Assembly (NCBI GenBank): GCA_031413635.1
Contig: JANOFM010000032.1
Location: 7,369-71,368, forward strand
Origin: SZUA-430 sp031413635
GTDB lineage: Bacteria > Pseudomonadota > Alphaproteobacteria > Micropepsales > Micropepsaceae
Direction: 5' to 3'
DNA length: 64,000 bases
Notes under the pieces: model-generated
What the model saw: only the letters and a program-made list of their open reading frames with translations
The model's database searches: none
What the model was told of the DNA's origin: nothing
In this document: positions 43,715 to 50,481 of the stretch, in pieces
Layout: every line of letters starts with the position of its first letter
Numbering within the stretch: the stretch's first letter is position 1
Position numbers and translations under genes: made by a program

Positions 43715-44134
43715 TCACTTTTCTTCTTGGTGGTCTTGGTGTGCTTGGTGGTTCAAACTTTCCTTCTTCTCCGCGCCTCCGCGTGCACTCGTTCCGTCAT
43801 GGTCGAGAGGCGCCGCGGATCGAAGCACATAGTTCGGCGCGCGTTTCGGCTGCAACGCTTCTGGACGCGCGGCGTTACCGTCGATGAAGGGCGCGGCGAC
43901 ATCGAACAGCGTCAGGCGAATGTCGTCGCCGGCGCCGCTTGCCCCGCACATCGAGCAGCGAAAGCGGCGCTTGAAATCCAAGATGCGAGTTTCCGGATGC
44001 GCCATCGCGGCAATCTGCGCCGGCAGAAGCGCCGTGCGATGGCCGCACGTGCACCGCAGATTGATCCCCCGATCCCGGCTCTGAAGCGAGCCGATCGTCA
44101 GTGCGCTAAGGCGCTGGCGCGGGGCTTGGGACAT
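43715..44134 (-). CDS. Small zinc-ribbon-like protein with repeat-derived C-terminal tail
   Basis: 139 residues, family not named with confidence. Residues about 20-80 look conserved: LRCTCGHRTALLPAQIAAMA, then FKRRFRCSMCGASGAGDDIR, giving a CxC...CxxC zinc-ribbon pattern. The last 23 or so residues (GGAEKKESLNHQAHQDHQEE) are encoded by the right arm of the outer inverted repeat and are low-complexity, so the original C-terminus has probably been replaced. Nine bases downstream of a gene on the same strand (44144-44635). Confidence 0.6.
   Translation of the reverse strand: MSQAPRQRLSALTIGSLQSRDRGINLRCTCGHRTALLPAQIAAMAHPETRILDFKRRFRCSMCGASGAGDDIRLTLFDVAAPFIDGNAARPEALQPKRAPNYVLRSAAPLDHDGTSARGGAEKKESLNHQAHQDHQEEK
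43721..43784 (-). repeat. Right outer arm of nested inverted repeat
   Basis: Reverse complement of the left arm at 43331-43424 with fewer tandem units and some indels. It encodes the last residues of the zinc-ribbon protein on the minus strand, so the repeat apparently landed in or at the end of that gene. Confidence 0.7.
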
Positions 44135-44143
44135 CGGCGCCGT

Positions 44144-44635
44144 TCAGTCGACCCGGTTGACGATCGGAATTTGGATGCATTTGGCCAAGTTGTGACGCCC
44201 GCCATAGAGCGTGTGCGCAACGAGATAGACCGCGCCGTCGGGCACCGCCGTGCCTTGCGGGATCTCCATCGTCAGCATCTCGCCCGCATCGCTGGGGCGC
44301 GCCATCACGACGTGGTTGGTATCGCGAAAGCCCTTGCAGCTGCCGCCATGATCGCCATTGCCGGCATCGTCCGCGACACCGGGCGCACCGACCTCAAGCC
44401 CCCAATGAACCATGTACATATCGACGCCGGTCTCGACCTGCGCCCGGCCGAGGCTCACCGTGCCGCCGATCGTCTTGCCGGGGTCGGTGTCGACAAAGGT
44501 CAACGACGAAGGGCCGTAACTCACGCCGGGCACGCGGGGATAGATCAGGTCTGGCCCGCCGATGGTGACGGCCGCATAAGCGCCGCCAAGACCGAGCACC
44601 ACGATGCCAACTAGAATTTTCAGCCATCTGCCCAT
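44144..44635 (-). CDS. Secreted or membrane-anchored protein of unknown function
   Basis: 163 residues, not recognised. N-terminal hydrophobic segment (about 5-24, LKILVGIVVLGLGGAYAAVT) suggests a signal or anchor. The rest is Gly-rich and extended (VHWGLEVGAPG, SCKGFRDTNHVVMARPSD, VYLVAHTLYGGRHNLAKC) with two Cys that could form a disulphide in the periplasm. Appears to be in one transcription unit with the zinc-ribbon gene. No function is proposed. Confidence 0.6.
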   Translation of the reverse strand: MGRWLKILVGIVVLGLGGAYAAVTIGGPDLIYPRVPGVSYGPSSLTFVDTDPGKTIGGTVSLGRAQVETGVDMYMVHWGLEVGAPGVADDAGNGDHGGSCKGFRDTNHVVMARPSDAGEMLTMEIPQGTAVPDGAVYLVAHTLYGGRHNLAKCIQIPIVNRVD

Positions 44636-44925
44636 CGGCTATATCCTCCCGCGCGCCGTTCGACCGGCGTCGAGCGAGGATTGTGCTTCAAAACCGGGAG
44701 GAGAGCCATGGCCTCGGCGCGGCATCGCTGCACTTAACCGGCTGGCGAGGTATCGGGTGTATCATCGCGCGGCGGAAGCGGTCGATTTCCGGGAAATCCG
44801 GTGACGTGTAGCGAATTCAAGATGACCGAGGCGAGTCCGACTCGTGGAGTTCTCGGTTGGCGATGCGGCCAATCATGACAGCGCGGGCGTTCACGTCAGC
44901 GGGGCGCTTTTCGCCTTTTGGTCCC

Positions 44926-45144
44926 TTAGGCATCGTTGGTCTTGCGCAAACCGCGTCGCACCTCGGTACACCTCTTGTCCAGTTCAGAACGGTAAGGCTC
45001 TCGTTCCAGTACGCTTAAGGCCAGCGGCTCACCTAGCTTTCGCAGTTCGTGAGCGATGTAGAACCAGCCGTTATGGCGGCCAGTTTCCGCGATCTCCCGC
45101 GCCAGCTTCAGGACACGCTTTTCGTGCGCCGTTCGGGCCGTCAT
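44926..45144 (-). CDS. Small basic helical protein of unknown function
   Basis: 72 residues, not recognised. Charged helical sequence (VLKLAREIAETGRHNGWFYI, LDKRCTEVRRGLRKTN). A TTGACA with CATAGT 16 bp later on the minus strand (plus coordinates about 45152-45179) lies just before its start, so the message would be nearly leaderless. It is next to the IS1595 element but outside its target duplication. Real-gene status is moderate. Confidence 0.4.
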   Translation of the reverse strand: MTARTAHEKRVLKLAREIAETGRHNGWFYIAHELRKLGEPLALSVLEREPYRSELDKRCTEVRRGLRKTNDA

Positions 45145-45208
45145 ATGGGAACTATGGAACGGATTCCCAGTCTGTCAAATTGGGCCGGATTCTAACTGAG
45201 ACACTACC

Positions 45209-45216
45209 CGCTTATT
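45209..45216 (+). repeat. Left target-site duplication of the IS1595-type element
   Basis: CGCTTATT, identical to 47460-47467 and directly adjacent to the left terminal inverted repeat. Eight bases is the duplication length reported for the IS1595 family. Confidence 0.75.
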
Positions 45217-45220
45217 CGCG

Positions 45221-45262
45221 ATGTATCACTTGACATACCCAAGCCCAATGCCTAGATATGAG
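45221..45262 (+). repeat. Left terminal inverted repeat of the IS1595-type element
   Basis: Pairs with 47414-47455. The outer 21 bases match 17/21; the inner half matches in blocks (ATG-CT, TGAG). The transposase -35 hexamer TTGACA lies within it. Confidence 0.65.
45230..45258 (+). promoter_or_regulatory. Transposase promoter
   Basis: Consensus TTGACA at 45230-45235, a 17-bp spacer and TAGATA at 45253-45258, 21 bases before the transposase ATG. The promoter overlaps the terminal inverted repeat, so transposase binding to its own end could repress transcription. Confidence 0.7.
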
Positions 45263-45279
45263 TGCAAGGGAGATACGTC

Positions 45280-46200
45280 ATGGCCTCTGCACTTTCGGCA
45301 CCGCACTTTCACAACGAAGACGCGGCTTATTCCTGGGTCGAAAAACGACTGTGGCCGCAAGGCCCGGTCTGCCCGCACTGCAATGCGAGCGGCAAGCAAA
45401 TCGGCCGCTTAGAGGGCAAGACCACCCGTCCTGGGCTTCGCAAGTGTTACGCCTGCCGCAAGCCGTTCACGGTCAAGATGGGCACCATCTTTGAATCCAG
45501 CCACGCCCCGCTGCGCTACTGGCTTCAGGCGATCTACCTCATCTGTGCCAGCAAGAAGGGCGTCAGCACCCGCCAGCTTCAGCGCACGCTCGGCTGCGGC
45601 CTCAAGACGGCCTGGTTCATGTCGCACCGCATCCGCGAAGCGATGGCCCCGGCCAAGGATGCCGGGCCGATCGGCGGGCAGGGCAAGACCGTCGAAGCCG
45701 ACGAAATGTTTCTGACGAACTCCAAGCGCACCCGCAAGCGTCCTGGCTATGAGCACAAGGTTGCGGTTCTGAGTCTCGTTGAGCGCGGCGGACGCACCGT
45801 CTCGTTCAAGCTGCCAAGCTCGCCCAACGGCTTCGACATTAAGAGCGTGATCTACGACCACGTTGACCCGGCAACGCACCTGATGACGGACGGCGCGCAA
45901 CTCTACAAAGCTAGCCCCGTCGCCAAGCACGAAAGCGTCAATCACAGCATCAAGGAATGGGCGCGCGGCGACGTTCATGTGAACACCGTCGAAGGCTATT
46001 TCTCAGTGTTCAAACGCGGTATGTTCGGCACGTACCAGCATTGCGGCGAGCAACACATGCAGCGGTATCTGGCGGAGTTCGATTTCCGGCAGAACACGCG
46101 CACCAAGCTGGGGTACACCGACACCATGCGGGCGGATGAGGCGCTCAAGGGCGCGGCTGGTAAGCGTTTGACCTACAAAGAGACGAGAAACAACGCGTGA
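45280..46200 (+). CDS. IS1595-family transposase (ISXO2-like DDE)
   Basis: 306 residues from the ATG at 45280 with GGGAG upstream. N-terminal zinc ribbon (CPHC ... CYAC, about 27-64), then the DDE domain: first Asp in KTVEADEMFL, second in HLMTDGAQLY, Glu in VNTVEGYFSVFKRGMFGTYQ, with the family HMQRYLAEFDFRQNTR end. All expected catalytic acids are present, so it looks active. The stop shares GTGA with the protease gene. Confidence 0.93.
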   Translation: MASALSAPHFHNEDAAYSWVEKRLWPQGPVCPHCNASGKQIGRLEGKTTRPGLRKCYACRKPFTVKMGTIFESSHAPLRYWLQAIYLICASKKGVSTRQLQRTLGCGLKTAWFMSHRIREAMAPAKDAGPIGGQGKTVEADEMFLTNSKRTRKRPGYEHKVAVLSLVERGGRTVSFKLPSSPNGFDIKSVIYDHVDPATHLMTDGAQLYKASPVAKHESVNHSIKEWARGDVHVNTVEGYFSVFKRGMFGTYQHCGEQHMQRYLAEFDFRQNTRTKLGYTDTMRADEALKGAAGKRLTYKETRNNA

Positions 46201-46754
46201 GCGGAACTCCACAACCACCCCCAGCCATTGTCTATGCTGTGTTCGCTGGTCCGATTGACCAAGAGGCCGTGCGGCGATTGTTCCAAGGATTTACCGCCGT
46301 CATCAACAATGGCGGCAAGCACGTCCACTTGCTCGTGCAATCGACGGGCGGCTTCATCGGTGACGGCGTTGCGCTCTACAACTTTTTTAGGGCGCTTCCG
46401 ATAGACCTAACCGTCTACAACGTGGGCCAGATATCGTCCGTCGCAGTCGTAACGTATCTTGGGGCCAAAAAACGCAAGGTCAGCGCAAACGCAACGTTCA
46501 TGCTGCACCGCGCCTATTCGAGCCCGCAGGCCGCAGGCTCCGAGAGACTGCAGTCCGCTGCAGATGGTCTGACCTTGGACGACCAGCGGCTGGAAGCTAT
46601 TTTGCGGCAACACATAACCCTCGCAGATGACAAGTGGGCCGCCCACAAGTTGGCGGAAATTTGGTTTTCAGCGCAGGACGCCGTGAAGGCGGGGATATCA
46701 GACGAGATCGCGGACTTTGCGCCGCCGGCCGGGATGCCATTGTTCAATGTCTAA
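46197..46754 (+). CDS. ClpP-like serine protease, passenger of the IS1595-type element
   Basis: 185 residues, GTG start overlapping the transposase stop. ClpP/crotonase fold: QSTGGFIGDGVALYNFF (about 48-64), VYNVGQISSVAVVTYLGAKK with nucleophile Ser81, FMLHRAYSS with His104, and AQDAVKAGISDEI with Asp169, a complete triad in the ClpP order. It lacks the N-terminal axial-loop sequence of housekeeping ClpP, so ClpX/ClpA partnership is doubtful. It may process the transposase or act on host proteins; its role is unknown. Confidence 0.8.
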   Translation: MSGTPQPPPAIVYAVFAGPIDQEAVRRLFQGFTAVINNGGKHVHLLVQSTGGFIGDGVALYNFFRALPIDLTVYNVGQISSVAVVTYLGAKKRKVSANATFMLHRAYSSPQAAGSERLQSAADGLTLDDQRLEAILRQHITLADDKWAAHKLAEIWFSAQDAVKAGISDEIADFAPPAGMPLFNV

Positions 46755-46914
46755 GAAGAAGTCGCGCAAGGCACAGCCAAAGCTCAAACGTCCGAATGAC
46801 GACCCGGCGCAGTCCACGCGGTTTGTCGAGGCCGCGAAGGCGGCTGAGGCGGACGATAGCCCGGACGCGCTAGATCGTGCGCTCGATCATGTCACCTTGA
46901 TCCCGCGCAAATAG
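46747..46914 (+). CDS. 55-residue basic/acidic protein in the IS1595-type element
   Basis: Begins 8 bases before the protease stop, so coupled to it. Lys-rich start (MSKKKSRKAQPKLKRPNDDP) followed by an acidic helix (QSTRFVEAAKAAEADDSPDA). No domain recognised, but the two-part charge pattern and coupling argue for a real gene. Its end overlaps the convergent membrane-protein gene by 28 bases. Confidence 0.5.
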   Translation: MSKKKSRKAQPKLKRPNDDPAQSTRFVEAAKAAEADDSPDALDRALDHVTLIPRK

Positions 46915-47393
46915 TCTATTTGTCTGCCAAGCCCGCCACTAATGACGCTCCATTTTTGATCGACTGGATGCCACGCTGTCGGCTGAGCCGTTAGGGCCTC
47001 AAACGCATTTGCTTCAGCCTGAAACCCGTGTGCGGTCAATTCCGCAACTGCGCCGTTACACCAACCGGCATACCCTGCCGCTCTCATCCCAAACGAAGCC
47101 TCATCGTGTGGCGCAGCCGCGCCCTGAAGCACCGTGCCTTGCGCAACTAATTTGCTTACCGCTGCGCCCTTGGCGGCAACAACCAGGGCACGTTGAAATC
47201 TCTCCCTTGGTGCATTGATGACGTTCCCGACGACCTGTAGAAAACAGAGCAGGCCAGCAGCACCCATCGCGCCACCGAACCAAGACAATAGGGCGGCAGT
47301 CGGCATCTGATAGCTCGCGACGGTTAGGGCGATACCGCCAGCGATAAAGAGCGCGGCGGCCCACCTGTAAAAGGCGTCGTTGTTCTGATCCAT
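46887..47393 (-). CDS. Two-helix membrane protein, passenger of the IS1595-type element
   Basis: 168 residues, not recognised. Two hydrophobic segments near the N-terminus (about 10-28, WAAALFIAGGIALTVAS; 34-56, LLSWFGGAMGAAGLLCFLQV) and a soluble C-terminal domain (WCNGAVAELTAHGFQAEANA). Convergent with the protease and 55-residue genes, and the last gene before the right inverted repeat. Could be a membrane partner of the protease; this is only position-based. Confidence 0.55.
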   Translation of the reverse strand: MDQNNDAFYRWAAALFIAGGIALTVASYQMPTAALLSWFGGAMGAAGLLCFLQVVGNVINAPRERFQRALVVAAKGAAVSKLVAQGTVLQGAAAPHDEASFGMRAAGYAGWCNGAVAELTAHGFQAEANAFEALTAQPTAWHPVDQKWSVISGGLGRQIDYLRGIKVT

Positions 47394-47413
47394 CCAGGAA
47401 CCCGCGCGAATCG

Positions 47414-47455
47414 CTCAATCGCAGCCATAGTACCTGGGTATCGGAAGTGAAACAT
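47414..47455 (-). repeat. Right terminal inverted repeat of the IS1595-type element
   Basis: Inverted partner of 45221-45262. The outermost match begins four bases inside the target duplication on both ends. Confidence 0.65.
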
Positions 47456-47459
47456 AGGG

Positions 47460-47467
47460 CGCTTATT
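47460..47467 (+). repeat. Right target-site duplication of the IS1595-type element
   Basis: CGCTTATT, exact copy of 45209-45216. Its last three bases are the first bases of the dif-like site. Confidence 0.75.
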
Positions 47468-47492
47468 TCCCATAATACATATTATGCGATAA
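47465..47492 (+). other. dif-like XerC/XerD recombination site (candidate)
   Basis: 28 bp in the 11-6-11 layout of dif: arm ATTTCCCATAA, centre TACATA, arm TTATGCGATAA. The inner CATAA and TTATG match the E. coli dif arms exactly, and 18 of 28 positions agree overall. It also forms a 16-bp palindrome CATAATA-CA-TATTATG. Located between the mobile element and mazG. It could instead be an unrelated AT-rich palindrome. Confidence 0.4.
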
Positions 47493-47608
47493 TCGGATGG
47501 GCCAAATCGCGGGAAGCGGCGGATTTCTCGCGTCCCCGCCCGTCACCTCTAGTCCCTCGCACAGGCCTCCGTTAGACCACGCGCGAACCACCTGAGAGCC
47601 CGCCACCG

Positions 47609-48421
47609 ATGGATGCGCCAACCGATCTCCGACGCATTGACACGCTCATCGCCATCATGGCGCGCCTTAGGGACGCCGAGCGCGGCTGTCCGTGGGATCT
47701 CGAACAGACGTTCAAGACGATCGCGCCCTACACGATCGAGGAAGCCTACGAGGTCGCCGACGCGATCGCGCGCGACGACATGGCCGCGCTGAAGGACGAA
47801 CTCGGCGACCTTCTGTTCCAGACCGTCTTTCACAGCCAGATGGCGGCCGAGGCCCGCGCCTTCGCCTTCGCCGATGTCGTGGAAGCGATCTGCGAAAAGA
47901 TGATCCGCCGCCACCCGCACGTGTTTGGTGACGCGGACATCAAATCCGCCGAGGCGCAGACCGTGGCCTGGGAGGAACACAAGCGCCGCGAGCGCGCCGC
48001 GAAGGGCGAAAAGGCCAAGGGCTTGCTCGCCGACATACCGCTCGCCTCCCCTGCCCTCACCCGCGCCTTAAAGCTTCAGCAACGAATGGCGAGCGTGGGC
48101 TTCGATTGGGCGACGCGGGCGCCGATCATGGCAAAGCTCGACGAGGAGATCGGCGAGCTCAACGAAGCGATCGACGCCGGCGCGTCGAAGGCAAAACTCA
48201 GCGACGAACTGGGCGACATTCTGTTCGTCGTCGCCAACCTCGCGCGGCATCTGGGCGTCGACCCGGAGGAGGCGCTGCGCGGCACGAACGAAAAGGTCGT
48301 GCGCCGCTTCGCCCACGTCGAAGCCACGATCGAAGCGAATGGCGGCAAACTGGGCGAGGCCGGCCTAGAAGAGATGGACGCGGCATGGGACGACGCCAAA
48401 CGGCTGGAGCGGACGCGCTGA
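47609..48421 (+). CDS. mazG: Nucleoside triphosphate pyrophosphohydrolase MazG
   Basis: Hydrolyses NTPs to NMP and PPi, cleaning the pool and in some bacteria modulating ppGpp. 270 residues with two MazG folds: the first with GCPWDLEQTF and EEAYEVADAI plus DELGDLLFQ, the second with DEEIGELNEAI and DELGDILFVVANLARHLG, the metal-binding ExxE...ExxD patterns. Normal length. Convergent with hflX across 222 bp. In most alphaproteobacteria it is next to hflX-hfq, as here. Confidence 0.94.
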   Translation: MDAPTDLRRIDTLIAIMARLRDAERGCPWDLEQTFKTIAPYTIEEAYEVADAIARDDMAALKDELGDLLFQTVFHSQMAAEARAFAFADVVEAICEKMIRRHPHVFGDADIKSAEAQTVAWEEHKRRERAAKGEKAKGLLADIPLASPALTRALKLQQRMASVGFDWATRAPIMAKLDEEIGELNEAIDAGASKAKLSDELGDILFVVANLARHLGVDPEEALRGTNEKVVRRFAHVEATIEANGGKLGEAGLEEMDAAWDDAKRLERTR

Positions 48422-48552
48422 CACTCACCCGGGAGCGCGGGAAGAACGACTTGAATCCGGCCGCGCCGTGACTATGTCCCTGGTTTCCCGGGGCGACGGC
48501 GTCCCGCGGCTGCGACTTGACATGAAAATAGATGCGCCGACACGCGAACATC

Positions 48553-48641
48553 CGTAACAAGTTACGCCAATGTTACGTCTCAGTTACGGCAATATCGGCG
48601 GAAAGCCGCCATTGTTACGTTGTTACGGCATGGATTACGTC
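48553..48641. repeat. Cluster of GTTACG hexamers, three at 11-bp spacing
   Basis: GTTACG occurs at 48561, 48572, 48583, 48616 and 48624, ATTACG at 48636 and the inverse CGTAAC at 48553, all within 90 bp between the convergent mazG and hflX. The first three are exactly 11 bp apart, one helical turn, so a protein could bind them on one face. A GGCGG / CCGCC stem (48597-48610) lies in the middle. Function unknown. Confidence 0.6.
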
Positions 48642-48643
48642 TA

Positions 48644-50008
48644 TTATTTCCGCGCCGATTCCCGGTTCGGGAGCGACTTGACCAAACGCCCGCCGAACCG
48701 CCGCTCGAACTTAGGAAGCGCGGCGGCAACGATTGCGACCTTGAGTTTCACCCGTCCCTTGGCGTCGTTCGTGCGCTTGAGCACATCGCCGTTGGCATAG
48801 GCCCAGGCAAGGTCGGCGCCGTCCTCGGGCGCCAAGCGCAACTCGGCCTCGACGGAACTCTCGCTGAGCGCCTCGTCGACCATCTTCAGCAAGCGGTCGA
48901 AGCCCTCGCCGGTCAAGGCCGAGATCGGCACGCTCTTCGGTTCGCGCTTACCGTTCGCCGCCACTGGCCGCTTGCCGGGAGGAAAGCGATCGATCTTGTT
49001 CCACACTTCGATCATCGCCTCCTGCGCCCGCTCTTCGACGCCAAGCTCGTCGAGCACCGCCAACACGTCGTCCTTCTGCGCCGACCAGTCCGGGTGACTG
49101 GCGTCGCGCACATGCAGAACAAGGTCGGCTTCCAAAACTTCCTCGAGCGTCGCGCGGAACGCGGCAACCAGCTGCGTCGGCAGATCGGAAATGAAACCGA
49201 CGGTATCCGACAGAATGATCCTTCGCTTCGACGGCAGCACCAGCCCGCGCATCGTGGGGTCTAGTGTGGCGAACAACTGATCCTTCGCCATCACCTCTGC
49301 GTTGGTCAGCTTGTTGAACAAGGTCGACTTTCCGGCATTCGTGTAACCGACCAGCGCCACGACCGGAAACGGCACGCGTTTGCGCGCCTCGCGATGCAGC
49401 TGGCGTGTGCGCGTGACGTCGACGAGCTCGCGCTTGAGTTTTGCGATGCGGTCGCCGATGGCGCGCCTGTCGGCTTCGATCTGCGTCTCGCCGGGACCGC
49501 CGAGAAAGCCGAAGCCGCCGCGTTGGCGCTCAAGATGGGTCCAGGACCGAACCAGGCGGCCCTTCTGATAGGTCAAATGCGCAAGCTCGACCTGCAAGCG
49601 GCCCTCGGCCGTGCGCGCCCGCTCGCCGAAGATCTCGAGAATAAGGCCCGTGCGGTCGAGCACCTTGGTGTTCCACTCGCGTTCGAGATTGCGCTGCTGC
49701 ACCGGCGTCAATTGCCCGTCGCAGATCACGAGTTCGGGTTCGAGCTCCGCGCAAAGTCCCTTCAACTCTTCGACCTTACCCTTGCCGATCAAGGTCGAGG
49801 GCCTGACCTCGCTCAGCGCGGCGGGAAGAACGGCCACGACGTCGAGGTCGATCGCAAGCGCCAACCCCTTGGCCTCTTCCAGGCGCGCGTCGAGCGTGCG
49901 GGGCGTGGTCCGTTCGTCGGAACGCTTCATGTAGGGGTGAACGACGATCGCCCGGCGCGAACCTTGGTTCCAAACACCGGCCGAGCGTCCATCGAATGAG
50001 TTCGTCAA
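48644..50008 (-). CDS. hflX: Ribosome-associated GTPase HflX
   Basis: Splits or rescues stalled ribosomes. 454 residues, from a TTG start. N-terminal HflX domain (about 20-130, with VRPSTLIGKGKVEEL), a coiled linker (GGFGFLGGPGETQIEADRR) and the Era-like GTPase: G1 GYTNAGKST, G3 DTVGF, G4 NKID, and a C-terminal domain. hfq lies 27 bp upstream on the same strand, the classic hfq-hflX pair. Confidence 0.94.
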   Translation of the reverse strand: MTNSFDGRSAGVWNQGSRRAIVVHPYMKRSDERTTPRTLDARLEEAKGLALAIDLDVVAVLPAALSEVRPSTLIGKGKVEELKGLCAELEPELVICDGQLTPVQQRNLEREWNTKVLDRTGLILEIFGERARTAEGRLQVELAHLTYQKGRLVRSWTHLERQRGGFGFLGGPGETQIEADRRAIGDRIAKLKRELVDVTRTRQLHREARKRVPFPVVALVGYTNAGKSTLFNKLTNAEVMAKDQLFATLDPTMRGLVLPSKRRIILSDTVGFISDLPTQLVAAFRATLEEVLEADLVLHVRDASHPDWSAQKDDVLAVLDELGVEERAQEAMIEVWNKIDRFPPGKRPVAANGKREPKSVPISALTGEGFDRLLKMVDEALSESSVEAELRLAPEDGADLAWAYANGDVLKRTNDAKGRVKLKVAIVAAALPKFERRFGGRLVKSLPNRESARK

Positions 50009-50035
50009 ATCAAATCGTTTCCGGCTTCAATCGAC

Positions 50036-50281
50036 CTAGGCCGAAACATCCGTTTCCTGTTCGAACAAGGGCACCGGAACGGAGGGCATCACGGTCGAGA
50101 TCGCATGCTTATAGACCAGCTGCGAATGGCCGTCGCGCCGCAAAAGCACGCAGAAATTATCGAACCACGTGATGATGCCCTGCAGCTTGACCCCGTTCAC
50201 CAGAAAAATGGTCAGCGGCGCTTTGCCCTTGCGGCAGGCATTCAAGAACGTGTCTTGAAGGTTCTGTTGTCGTTCGCTCAT
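50036..50281 (-). CDS. hfq: RNA chaperone Hfq
   Basis: Ring-shaped Sm-like protein that pairs small RNAs with mRNAs. 81 residues: Sm1 motif (LQDTFLNACRKGKAPLTIFL, VNGVKLQGIITWFDNF) and Sm2 motif (YKHAIST), with a short tail. Upstream 200 bp separates it from the aminotransferase gene and can hold its own promoter. Coding continues into hflX. Confidence 0.97.
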   Translation of the reverse strand: MSERQQNLQDTFLNACRKGKAPLTIFLVNGVKLQGIITWFDNFCVLLRRDGHSQLVYKHAISTVMPSVPVPLFEQETDVSA

Positions 50282-50481
50282 GGGTTGAACCCCATTTGTT
50301 AGTGTGCTGCCCTCAACGCGGGCTACGGGCTTCTAAGTCGCCAATGTGACAGGCGTACGACACGCGACTCAAATCGTCCGTACACCCGATGGGAGAACAT
50401 GGCCGAGCCTTTGGCGAACGACAAGGGTCGGACTTGTGACGGCGCGCATAGGCCCTCGCAATTCCCGCTGGCGGCCGTGAA

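Larger units (their letters stand above)
45217..47459 (+). mobile_element. IS1595-family element with passenger genes (2,243 bp)
   Basis: Bounded by 8-bp direct repeats CGCTTATT. Terminal inverted repeats: left 45221-45241 reads ATGTATCACTTGACATACCC(A), right 47435-47455 read on the minus strand gives ATGTTTCACTTCCGATACCC(A), 17 of 21 identical, with weaker similarity continuing about 20 bp inward. Contents in order: transposase, ClpP-like protease coupled by a GTGA overlap, a 55-residue protein overlapping it by 8 bases, and a convergent membrane protein. The open transposase and exact duplication suggest a recent insertion. Confidence 0.75.

Noticed and set aside
45152..45208. Extending the mobile element left to include the 72-residue gene
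   Set aside because: A segment ending GACACTACCC before 45209 looks like a transposon end, but no partner copy was found, whereas 45209/47460 are exact duplications next to matching inverted repeats.
50282..50481. tRNA or small RNA gene between the aminotransferase and hfq
   Set aside because: No cloverleaf-compatible arms, CCA end or terminator could be traced by eye.
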